Assembly (NCBI GenBank): GCA_947090235.1
Contig: CAMUNJ010000013.1
Location: 1-12,899, forward strand
Reading direction: 5' to 3'
Length of the DNA stretch: 12,899 nucleotides
Source: an uncultured Bacillota bacterium
GTDB taxonomy: Bacteria > Bacillota > Clostridia > Christensenellales > UBA1242
Shown here: piece after piece, positions 5,855 to 11,913 of the stretch
Layout: each line of letters opens with the position of its first letter
Numbering within the stretch: the first letter of the stretch is position 1
Program-made: the position numbers and the translations under genes
Notes under the pieces: model-generated
Told to the model about the DNA's origin: nothing
Databases searched by the model: none
Seen by the model: the letters and a program-made list of their open reading frames with translations, nothing else

Positions 5855-6745
5855 ATGAAAAAAGGTGTTCTAATTGGTTTTACAAAATGGCAAACTGAAT
5901 GTGCATATAAAATATATGCAGATTATTTTGCAAAACAAAACATACAACTTGATTTTTTAAAAATCGACGAATATGTACTTTGCATTGAAAATGGCAAACC
6001 AAATATCAATGTCAATGATTACGATTTTTGCATTATGCTTGTAAAAGACCAATATATTTCAACATTATTTGAAAAACAAGGAAAACCTTGTTTTAATTCC
6101 TATACAGCAATGACTTCTTCTGATGACAAATTTTTAACTTATGTTAAACTTGCTGAAAAAGGAATCCCCTTACCAAAAACGCTTTCTGGAAACACTGATT
6201 TTGACGGATTAAAACTTCCTGAATATAAACGAAGTGAAAATTTTAAAAACAATGTTGAAAAAATTTTGAACTACCCTTTTGTTGCAAAACCAACTTATGG
6301 CTATGGTGGCAAAGGTGTTGTTATTGTAAATAACAGAAAAGAATTTGACGAATTACTTGATAACATTGGACAAGAAGCATATTTATATCAAGAATTCATT
6401 CCTGACAATCCAGGCTCAGATATTAGGGTTATGGTTGTTGGAGGCAAAGTTATATTTTCAATAATGAGAAAAAATCCAAATAGTTTTATCAGTAATGTTT
6501 CAAGTGGCGGAAATGCAGTCCAATATCAAGCAAGCAAAGAACAAAAACAAATTGCTGAAAAAGTAGCAAAGATTTTGGGATTAACTCATTGTGCAGTTGA
6601 TTTCTTTAATACAATTGATGATCGAGCATTATTATGTGAAGTAAATGCCAACGCAGGTGGGATTGAAATTAATGAAAAACTGACGGGCATAAATCAAGCC
6701 GCGAAATTTGTCGAATGCATTATTAAAAAAGTATATAAAAATTAA
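5855..6745 (+). CDS. RimK-like ATP-grasp ligase
   Basis: This is a 296-residue soluble enzyme. An N-terminal pre-ATP-grasp region (to about 85) ends in the NSYTAMTSSDDK segment typical of RimK-type ligases. The ATP-grasp core follows: FVAKPTYGYGGKGVVIV at 142-158 (ATP-binding Lys145 and glycine loop 149-154), YQEFIP at 178-183 (Glu180), SDIRVMVVGGKVIFSIMRK, and the metal-binding CAVDFF (Asp249) and LLCEVNANAG (Glu262, Asn264). Such enzymes join a carboxylate to an amine through an acyl-phosphate, for example adding Glu to a protein or small molecule. The acceptor here is unknown. It is tightly packed, 9 nt after sigH and 9 nt before glnS, with the same TAAGGAGAAATTATG initiation context as glnS apart from one base, so it is almost certainly cotranscribed. 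Confidence 0.88.
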   Translation: MKKGVLIGFTKWQTECAYKIYADYFAKQNIQLDFLKIDEYVLCIENGKPNINVNDYDFCIMLVKDQYISTLFEKQGKPCFNSYTAMTSSDDKFLTYVKLAEKGIPLPKTLSGNTDFDGLKLPEYKRSENFKNNVEKILNYPFVAKPTYGYGGKGVVIVNNRKEFDELLDNIGQEAYLYQEFIPDNPGSDIRVMVVGGKVIFSIMRKNPNSFISNVSSGGNAVQYQASKEQKQIAEKVAKILGLTHCAVDFFNTIDDRALLCEVNANAGGIEINEKLTGINQAAKFVECIIKKVYKN

Positions 6746-6754
6746 GGAGAAATT

Positions 6755-8437
6755 ATGGATTTAAACAACATTATTCCAGAAAACGATTTAGAACAAGAAA
6801 TTTTGGACGATTTAAAATCTGGGCGAAGCAAAGAGGTTATCACTCGTTGTCCACCAGAGCCTAGTGGCTATTGGTATATTGGTCATGTTAAGGCTTGGAC
6901 AATCAATTTTGAAACTGCTCAAAAATTTGGTGGAAAAACCTATCTTCGTATGGACGACTCTAACCCTACAAAAGAAGATGGCGAGTTTGCCGACAGTTAT
7001 ATGGCAGATCTTGAATGGCTTGGTTTTAAGCCTGAAGCACTTGTTTACGCAAGTGAGTCTTATTTTGACAAGATTTATGACATTGCTGAAAAGATGATTT
7101 CAAATGGTGACGCATATGTTTGCGATCTTTCTGCCGAAGAAGTCGCTTTGTATCGAGGAACTTTGACAGAACCTGGCAAAAATAGTCCATATCGTGATAG
7201 AACTCCTGAAGAAAACTTGAAACTTTTCCGTGAAATGCGTGATGGCAAATATCCTGATGGAAGCAAGACTCTTCGTGCCAAGATTGACATGGCTCACCCT
7301 AACATCAATATGCGTGACCCTATTATGTATAAAATCGCAAGACAACATCACTATCGCGTTGGCGACAAGTGGTGCATTTGGCCTCAATATGACTTTGTTC
7401 ATCCTATGGAAGACTGTCTTGAAGGCACAACCTATTCTTTATGTGACAAAGGTTTTCAAGACCACCGAATTGTTTATGAATGGTTCGTGGAACACGGCTG
7501 GGGTAAGCCTTATGCACCAAAGCAACGCGAATTCAGCCGTTTGACTATCGAAAATGTTTTGACTGGCAAACGCTGGCTTAAACAAGTTGTAAACAGTGGA
7601 CTTGTTAATGGCTGGGACGACCCTCGTTTCCCTACTCTTGTAGGTTTAAGAAGAAGAGGTTATACTGCAAAAGCGGTTAAAGATTTTGTTCGGTCAGTTG
7701 GTTGGGGAAGCACTATCGAGGTGACTGTGCCATACTCTGCCCTTGAATATTATGTCCGTGAAGATCTCAACAGAATTGCAACTCGTGCTATGGTTGTATT
7801 AGATCCTTTAAAAGTTGTTATAACAAATTATGAGGACTCAAGCGAAGAAATTGAGATAGAAAACAATCCTAATGACGAAACTGCTGGCAAACACAAAGCA
7901 AGATTCTCAAATATAATTTATATTGAACAAGAAGATTTTGCACTCAATCCACCTCCTAAATACAATCGTCTTGTTGAAGGCGGCATAGTTAGACTAAAAG
8001 GTGCTTACATTATCCGTTGTAATAAAGTTATTTATAAAGAAAATGGTGAAATTGACCATCTTGAATGTGAGTACATTCCTGAAAGTAAATCTGGCAATGA
8101 CATAAGTGGAATCAAATGTAAAGGAACAATTCATTTTGTATCTGCAGACAATTATTTTCCTATCACAATAAGAGAGATCAAAAACCTTGTAAAACCAGAG
8201 TATCCTTTCCCTGCCAAAGCACTTGCCGACGGCGTTGAAATTAGCGAAATATTAGAGCCAAATTCATTAACTGAGCATACTGCTTATGCTGAAAATTTCT
8301 TGAAATCTGCCAAAGTGGAAGACAAGTTCCAATTTATGCGAAAAGGTTATTTCTGCATGGATAAGGACAGTACAAAAGAAAACTATATTTTCAACTCTAC
8401 TATTTCTCTTAAAGACGGCTTCAAACCAAACAAATAG
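6755..8437 (+). CDS. glnS: Glutaminyl-tRNA synthetase with altered signature motifs
   Basis: The 560 residues match typical GlnRS (about 550). The class I catalytic domain starts TRCPPEPSGYWYIGHVKA, with HIGH replaced by YIGH at 41-44. Characteristic GlnRS blocks follow: YVCDLSAEEVALYRGTLTEPGKNSPYRDR, LRAKIDMAHPNINMRDP, GDKWCIWPQYDF, and SGLVNGWDDPRFPTLVGLRRRGY. The KMSKS equivalent, normally VMSKRKL in this family, reads VLTGKRWL at 268-275: Lys272 and Arg273 are kept, the Ser is Gly and the following Lys is Trp. The C-terminal anticodon-binding beta-barrels begin near LNRIATRAMVVLDPLKVVI and run to the end. The enzyme charges tRNA-Gln with glutamine in the cytosol. The start has AAGGAG 6 nt upstream. 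It is the last gene of the operon, followed by a strong terminator. Confidence 0.95.
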   Translation: MDLNNIIPENDLEQEILDDLKSGRSKEVITRCPPEPSGYWYIGHVKAWTINFETAQKFGGKTYLRMDDSNPTKEDGEFADSYMADLEWLGFKPEALVYASESYFDKIYDIAEKMISNGDAYVCDLSAEEVALYRGTLTEPGKNSPYRDRTPEENLKLFREMRDGKYPDGSKTLRAKIDMAHPNINMRDPIMYKIARQHHYRVGDKWCIWPQYDFVHPMEDCLEGTTYSLCDKGFQDHRIVYEWFVEHGWGKPYAPKQREFSRLTIENVLTGKRWLKQVVNSGLVNGWDDPRFPTLVGLRRRGYTAKAVKDFVRSVGWGSTIEVTVPYSALEYYVREDLNRIATRAMVVLDPLKVVITNYEDSSEEIEIENNPNDETAGKHKARFSNIIYIEQEDFALNPPPKYNRLVEGGIVRLKGAYIIRCNKVIYKENGEIDHLECEYIPESKSGNDISGIKCKGTIHFVSADNYFPITIREIKNLVKPEYPFPAKALADGVEISEILEPNSLTEHTAYAENFLKSAKVEDKFQFMRKGYFCMDKDSTKENYIFNSTISLKDGFKPNK

Positions 8438-8445
8438 TTCTATTA

Positions 8446-8487
8446 AGTTTTACTTTTCTTTGAAAGAAAAGTAAACAAAAGAAAACT
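8446..8487. repeat. Intergenic A/T-rich palindrome, copy 2
   Basis: Outer arms AGTTTT (8446-8451) and AAAACT (8482-8487) enclose TTTACTTTTCTTT (8449-8461) and AAAGAAAAGTAAA (8463-8475), a 13-bp perfect inverted repeat around one G. It lies 8 nt after the glnS stop, just as copy 1 lies at the ychF stop, and shares the same right arm and outer arms. Confidence 0.65.
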
Positions 8488-8490
8488 ATC

Positions 8491-8552
8491 AAACAAAGCA
8501 TTTTCGTTTTTAATAAAACTTCAAATGCTTTGTTTTTTCTTTTATTTTTTTA
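8491..8552 (+). terminator. Intrinsic terminator of the mrnC-glnS operon
   Basis: The arms AAACAAAGCATTT (8491-8503) and AAATGCTTTGTTT (8523-8535) are perfectly complementary over 13 bp. The loop can itself pair GTTTT/AAAAC, and the hairpin is followed by a long T-rich tract to about 8552. It is a classical Rho-independent terminator. Confidence 0.88.
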
Positions 8553-8605
8553 AAGTAAAATACCTTGAAATTTAATTTTGCGTTAGCAAAAATAATTTCT
8601 TGGTG

Positions 8606-8640
8606 TTCTTTTGCTTCTTTTCTATAAAGAAAAGAAGATT
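8606..8640. repeat. Intergenic A/T-rich palindrome, copy 3 (inverted)
   Basis: CTTCTTTTCT (8614-8623) and AGAAAAGAAG (8628-8637) pair around ATAA. On the minus strand it reads CTTTTCTTTATAGAAAAG then AAGCAAAAGAACACC, aligning with copy 2 (CTTTTCTTTGAAAGAAAAG then TAAACAAAAGAAAAC). It is thus in the opposite orientation to copies 1 and 2. Confidence 0.55.
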
Positions 8641-8665
8641 AAATAAAAAATAATATCAAATTTAT

Positions 8666-8694
8666 TTTTGAAAAATAAATTTTTGTGTTAAAAT
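8666..8694 (+). promoter_or_regulatory. Promoter directly abutting the start codon at 8701
   Basis: TGTTAAAAT at 8686-8694 is an extended -10 (TG-n-TAAAAT). TTTTGA at 8666-8671 is a weak -35 at 17 bp, or TTGAAA at 8668-8673 at 15 bp. The expected transcription start, about 7 nt after the -10, falls on or next to the ATG at 8701, and no Shine-Dalgarno is present. Confidence 0.55.
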
Positions 8695-8700
8695 GTATTT

Positions 8701-9369
8701 ATGTTAATAATTGCTTTTATATGCTTGCTATTGGTTTGCCTTATCACTGGCACTTTTTATAGCATATACTCAAACAAATATACAGTTGTCAATGCGGTAG
8801 TAAAATTTTCTGCCATACTTTCTTGTTGTATTCTTGCAATAGTCACTGCAAACCTTACTTCTGCAATTGGCGGTTATTCTATATTTGTTATAATTGGTCT
8901 TATTTTTCTCTTGGCTGGAGAATTCTTTAATTTAAGTAATTTTGAAAAAACATCTGTCTACTTCTATTTTAAAAATATAACTCTTGCTTTAGGTTTTACT
9001 TGTTTCTTTGTATCTGGACTTATTTATGGTGATTTTAACATTTTTGCACTGCTTTGCGGAGTATTTATAGCAACAGGTCTAATTTGCCTTAATTTTGCCC
9101 TTAAACGCCAAGAAAAAGCTAAGGCAGAAATTATATCTCAAAGTATACTCATCTCAATTTTAAGTTTGTTTTTAAGCCAAGGAATAAATCTACTTTTAGG
9201 CACTCACCTTTTAACAGGTTTATTCTTCCTTGTAGGTGGAATATTTGCTCTTGCTGGAACTATGGCAAAAGCACTAAAAAAACAAGGTGATAATATTGCT
9301 AGAATAATAGCGAATGCGTTATACATTTTAGGTTTAATTTCAATTTCATGTTCAATTTATTTTATTTAA
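8701..9369 (+). CDS. Multi-pass membrane protein, possibly YhhN/TMEM86-like
   Basis: The 222 residues form about eight membrane segments (roughly 2-22, 30-52, 57-76, 86-108, 112-134, 144-164, 168-190 and 203-222), with only short loops. Spacing of the segments and of two motifs resembles the YhhN/TMEM86 lysoplasmalogenase family: FVIIGLIFLLAGEFFNL near 62-77 in the place of GLxFSLxGDxxL, and VGGIFALAGTMAKAL near 178-192 in the place of GAxxFxxSDxxLA. The two acidic residues of active members would be Glu74 and Thr187 here, so the lysoplasmalogenase activity is doubtful. No ribosome binding site precedes the ATG, and a promoter ends 6 nt before it, so a leaderless mRNA is likely. The family call is tentative; the integral membrane nature is clear. 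Confidence 0.75.
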   Translation: MLIIAFICLLLVCLITGTFYSIYSNKYTVVNAVVKFSAILSCCILAIVTANLTSAIGGYSIFVIIGLIFLLAGEFFNLSNFEKTSVYFYFKNITLALGFTCFFVSGLIYGDFNIFALLCGVFIATGLICLNFALKRQEKAKAEIISQSILISILSLFLSQGINLLLGTHLLTGLFFLVGGIFALAGTMAKALKKQGDNIARIIANALYILGLISISCSIYFI

Positions 9370-9392
9370 AAAACTAGCAGTGCTAGTTTTTT
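9368..9392. terminator. Bidirectional terminator between convergent genes
   Basis: AAAAAACTAGCA (9368-9379), a single G, then TGCTAGTTTTTT (9381-9392) form a near-perfect palindrome with A-runs and T-runs on both sides, so it works in both directions. It overlaps the stop codons of both the membrane protein and the minus-strand metallopeptidase gene. Confidence 0.88.
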
Positions 9393-10089
9393 ATTGTTCT
9401 TGATCTATACTCAAAATATATTCAACTGAATTTTGCAAGATATCTTTGCCAACATTTCTTAATTCTTGTGGATTTATTCTTAACAAGTTTAAATATTCTT
9501 TTTGCAAGTTATTGTCAAATATATATTTGCCAATCACCTGAAATATATCAAAACCACGATATTTTTCAGTAGTCAATTTTGTCCTATCATCTAAAATGTT
9601 AACATCAAATCCTTTTGCAACATCCTTTAAAATTAAGGCCTTTTCGTGATAATATTTTTGATACTTACCTTCACGCGGGCGTTCAAGATAATATGCATAA
9701 GCCTCATCAAACCAACGAAGTCGCTCTATATTGAACTGCTTATATAATTCTTGAATAAAAAGATGCACTGTTTCATGTGCCAAAGTGAACAAAGTATTGT
9801 ATTGATACATTGTTTCAATATCAACTAAAGCTTGAATTTCGCCATTACAAAAACACCCTATTGCATTTGGACCTGGAACGAAATCAAAAGAGTCTTTAAG
9901 ATATTTCAAAAACTCATCACGACTTATGAAATAACTTGCTCTTATCTTAGGCAACAAATCCCAATCAATTTCAAATAGATCTTCAAAAACATCTTTTCTT
10001 TCTTCTGCATTTTTTACAGCTTTGAAAATGAATTCTTCAAGTTCTTGTAGATAGTTTATTATATAATGTTGATTTTCAAATTTTTGCAT
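9391..10089 (-). CDS. Gluzincin-type zinc metallopeptidase-like protein
   Basis: This is a 232-residue protein without a signal peptide or membrane segment. HETVH at 105-109 is the HExxH zinc motif with catalytic Glu106. WFDEAYAYY at 126-134 supplies the third ligand (Glu129), 20 residues after the first motif, in the W-x-x-E-A form of gluzincins (M1/M61-like clan MA). An upstream GEIQALVDIE strand could be the substrate-binding edge. The N-terminal ~60 residues are charged and helical. Substrate unknown; all visible catalytic residues are present, so it is probably active and cytosolic. AGGAG precedes the start by 6 nt. It has its own promoter and shares a terminator with the convergent membrane gene. 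Confidence 0.82.
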   Translation of the reverse strand: MQKFENQHYIINYLQELEEFIFKAVKNAEERKDVFEDLFEIDWDLLPKIRASYFISRDEFLKYLKDSFDFVPGPNAIGCFCNGEIQALVDIETMYQYNTLFTLAHETVHLFIQELYKQFNIERLRWFDEAYAYYLERPREGKYQKYYHEKALILKDVAKGFDVNILDDRTKLTTEKYRGFDIFQVIGKYIFDNNLQKEYLNLLRINPQELRNVGKDILQNSVEYILSIDQEQ

Positions 10090-10105
10090 TAGTTTCTCCT
10101 GAGAT

Positions 10106-10114
10106 ATTATAACA
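10106..10114 (-). promoter_or_regulatory. Extended -10 promoter of the metallopeptidase gene
   Basis: On the minus strand it reads TGTTATAAT, a perfect extended -10. The -35 region has no good match (a TTTTGAG lies too close), as is usual for TGn promoters. The -10 ends 16 nt before the ATG, so the leader would be about 10 nt and begin at the AGGAG ribosome binding site. Confidence 0.55.
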
Positions 10115-10154
10115 TAAATTTCTCAAAAACACTATAATAACTAGCATTTTATTT

Positions 10155-10182
10155 AAAAAAGATTGATTAATCACTCTTTTTT
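10155..10182 (-). terminator. Terminator of the SDR gene
   Basis: On the minus strand AAAAAAGA-G-TGA TTAA TCA-A-TCTTTTTT forms a hairpin with one mismatch, ending in a T-run. It starts 4 nt after the TGA stop codon. The T-runs on both strands mean it may work both ways. Confidence 0.7.
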
Positions 10183-10185
10183 ATT

Positions 10186-10923
10186 TCAACAATGTCCACC
10201 ATCTACAACAAGGATATGACCTGCTATATAACTCGCCTTATCACTTGCTAGATAAACAATTGCGTCGGCTATTTCTTGTGCCTTAGCAAGTCGTTTTATA
10301 TGATATTTTTGCATTTCTTCATCTAAATACTCTTTTGGCAAATCTATATTCATATCCGTATCAACCCAACTAGGAGCGATTGCATTAACATTTATTATTG
10401 GAGCAAATTGCATAGATAAATCTTTTGTTAAAGATTGCAATGCAAGTTTAGACATACAATAATCTGCCGTTCCAGGGCAAAAATCTTTCATGCCACTTGT
10501 TGAACTCACATTGACAATTTTGCCATAGCCATTTTTGACCATAATTGGGGCAACAAGTTTAGATAAAAACAAAGGTGCAATTGCGTTAGTTTTAAAAACC
10601 TCCAAAACTTGTTCATATTTTATGTCTTCAAACTCGCGATCATAAACAATTCCAGCATTATTGATCAAAATATCAATTCTGCCATATTTTTTAACAATTT
10701 TGTCTACCATTGGTTTTAAATTTTCTATTTTAGAAATATCTGCTTGAATGGCGAAGCCAACTCCCCCCCCCGCATTTATCTCCTTAACAACTTTATCTGC
10801 TTCCTTCTTGCTGTGGTTATAATTAACAACAACGGTAGCACCTTGTCTTCCAAATTCAAGTGCTGTTGCCCTTCCAATTCCGCGACTTGCACCCGTAATT
10901 AAAACAACTTTATCTTTAAACAT
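10186..10923 (-). CDS. Short-chain dehydrogenase/reductase, FabG-like, with a nine-G tract
   Basis: The product is 245 residues from the ATG at 10923, which has TTAAGGAG upstream. An in-frame start at 10971 lies upstream of the promoter and is rejected. Classical SDR features appear in order: TGASRGIG at 10-17 for NAD(P) binding, ADIS at 61-64, NNAG at 88-91, catalytic Ser141, Tyr155 and Lys159 (YxxxK), PSWVDTDM after the active site, and a VVDGGH C terminus. The length and ending fit the FabG (3-oxoacyl-ACP reductase) type, but it is not in a fatty-acid cluster, so the substrate is open. Gly52-Gly54 are encoded by a G9 run (10763-10771). Eight or ten Gs would stop translation within about 16 codons. 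The gene ends in TGA, showing TGA is a stop here. Confidence 0.92.
   Translation of the reverse strand: MFKDKVVLITGASRGIGRATALEFGRQGATVVVNYNHSKKEADKVVKEINAGGGVGFAIQADISKIENLKPMVDKIVKKYGRIDILINNAGIVYDREFEDIKYEQVLEVFKTNAIAPLFLSKLVAPIMVKNGYGKIVNVSSTSGMKDFCPGTADYCMSKLALQSLTKDLSMQFAPIINVNAIAPSWVDTDMNIDLPKEYLDEEMQKYHIKRLAKAQEIADAIVYLASDKASYIAGHILVVDGGHC
10763..10771 (-). repeat. G9 homopolymer tract (C9 on the plus strand), in frame
   Basis: Nine consecutive Gs on the coding strand encode the Ala-Gly-Gly-Gly stretch at residues 51-54 of the SDR. It is the same length as the tract at 4874-4882, also behind an Ala GCG codon. Here the frame is intact. Confidence 0.95.
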
Positions 10924-10942
10924 AATTTTTCTCCTTAAATAA

Positions 10943-10971
10943 ATTATATCATTTTTCTCAAACATCGCCAA
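10943..10971 (-). promoter_or_regulatory. Promoter of the SDR gene
   Basis: On the minus strand: -35 TTGGCG (10971-10966), a 17-bp spacer, and a perfect -10 TATAAT (10948-10943) with an extended TG at 10951-10950. The -10 ends 19 nt before the ATG, so the leader would be about 13 nt and carries the AAGGAG site. Confidence 0.75.
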
Positions 10972-11030
10972 CTTTTTTAGTAATAAATCACAAAATGTTA
11001 CATATATTTAAAATTGTTTGCAAAAAAGTG

Positions 11031-11059
11031 TTGACAAACGGGTTTTTGTAGCGTATACT
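11031..11059 (+). promoter_or_regulatory. Strong promoter of the initiator tRNA gene
   Basis: A perfect -35 TTGACA (11031-11036), 17-bp spacer and -10 TATACT (11054-11059) lie 17 nt before the mature tRNA 5' end. This is the best sigma-A-type promoter in the window and fits stable RNA transcription. Confidence 0.9.
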
Positions 11060-11076
11060 AACAAAGTATCAAATAT

Positions 11077-11153
<77 letters not shown>

Positions 11154-11158
11154 TTATA

Positions 11159-11244
11159 AATAAAGGGCTATAGCGATTTTTAAATTTTTAAAATGTGATT
11201 TTTGAGACACTTTTTAAAATCAATGAGAAGTTTTCCCCTTTATT
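11159..11244 (+). repeat. Large imperfect inverted repeat downstream of tRNA-fMet
   Basis: AATAAAGGG (11159-11167) and CCCTTTATT (11236-11244) are perfectly complementary. Inside, GATTTTTAA near 11176 can pair with TTAAAATC near 11214-11221, and TTTAAAATGTG with CACTTTTTAAA in a competing inner stem. It lies between the tRNA and its terminator, so it would be transcribed as the precursor's 3' trailer. Confidence 0.45.
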
Positions 11245-11256
11245 ATTAAACAAAAC

Positions 11257-11285
11257 ACCTATCTCTTTTGATAGGTATTTTTATT
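11257..11285 (+). terminator. Intrinsic terminator of the tRNA-fMet transcript
   Basis: ACCTATC (11257-11263) pairs with GATAGGT (11270-11276) across a TCTTTT loop, followed by ATTTTTATTT. The 7-bp stem with a T-rich tail is a standard Rho-independent terminator. Confidence 0.82.
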
Positions 11286-11318
11286 TATAAAATTTAATTT
11301 ATAGTCAATACTAATACC

Positions 11319-11903
11319 ATGACTTTTATTAAGAATCTTCTTTTATATATCTCGGCTTTTATGCCAATGTATATTTTGATTTTAATCAAATTGGTTGTCG
11401 AAATTTTTAACGACAACCTTCATTTTAATGTCTTAAACACTCTTAATTTAGTCACACTCTTATCTTTAATTTTTTTTGGCATAGTAGGTCTAATTTGGAA
11501 TATTCATTTTGAAAAAGAAAAATCTAAAGAAATTATTATTTTAGAAAAGAAGAATACCACCGATCAACACTTTTTAGGTTATTTTTCACTTTTTGTATTT
11601 TTTGCGATTCCTCTTGACCTTGCAAACATGAGCAATTACTGCATTTATGTTGCCATTCTTATTCTAATTGGAATTGTATATATAAACAATTCACTTTATT
11701 ATATCAACCCACTTTTAAATATATTAGGATACAATTTTTACAACATAACTTATCGTGAAAAAGATAGTAATGAAACAAGAACTGCTAAAATTTTTTATCG
11801 AGGAACACTTGTATTGGAAAATCGAACTTATTGGGTTAAACTTAAAAATATCAACTTTGCTTTTATAGATAAAAAGCCAGATATCAAAAAAGATAAGATT
11901 TAG
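11319..11903 (+). CDS. Four-helix membrane protein with a soluble C-terminal tail, unknown function
   Basis: The 194-residue protein has membrane segments at about 5-30, 41-61, 84-104 and 107-130, a charged loop (HFEKEKSKEIIILEKKN) between the second and third, and a basic 60-residue C-terminal domain (NPLLNILGYNFYNITYREKD...). I do not recognise it with confidence. In outline (size, four helices, a tail after an NPLL-x-x-LGY turn) it recalls KwaA-type membrane proteins of the Kiwa defence system, but no KwaB (DUF4868) gene is visible beside it, so this stays a guess. No Shine-Dalgarno is found before the ATG, and possible -10 boxes (TATAGT 11300-11305, AATACT 11307-11312) are only 6-14 nt away. 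Its stop codon overlaps that of the convergent gtrA-like gene. Confidence 0.7.
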   Translation: MTFIKNLLLYISAFMPMYILILIKLVVEIFNDNLHFNVLNTLNLVTLLSLIFFGIVGLIWNIHFEKEKSKEIIILEKKNTTDQHFLGYFSLFVFFAIPLDLANMSNYCIYVAILILIGIVYINNSLYYINPLLNILGYNFYNITYREKDSNETRTAKIFYRGTLVLENRTYWVKLKNINFAFIDKKPDIKKDKI

Positions 11904-11913
11904 TTCTTATCTT
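11890..11913. terminator. Hairpin spanning the overlapping convergent stop codons
   Basis: AAGATAAG (11890-11897) pairs with CTTATCTT (11906-11913) across an 8-nt loop that contains both stop codons (TAG 11901-11903 on plus, TAA 11902-11900 on minus). A-rich and T-rich flanks on each side make it a plausible two-way terminator inside coding sequence. Confidence 0.6.

Noticed and set aside
7100..7402. Minus-strand reading frames over glnS and similar antisense or overlapping frames elsewhere
   Set aside because: They are shadows of strongly conserved plus-strand genes and have no ribosome binding sites or recognisable products.
8446..8640. CRISPR array or transposon end from the paired palindromes
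   Set aside because: Only two diverged copies in opposite orientation flank a terminator. There are no regular spacers, no transposase and no target-site duplication visible.
10924..10971. Longer SDR start at 10971
   Set aside because: It would start at the -35 of the identified promoter and precede the AAGGAG site. The SDR fold begins with MFKDKVVLITG at 10923.
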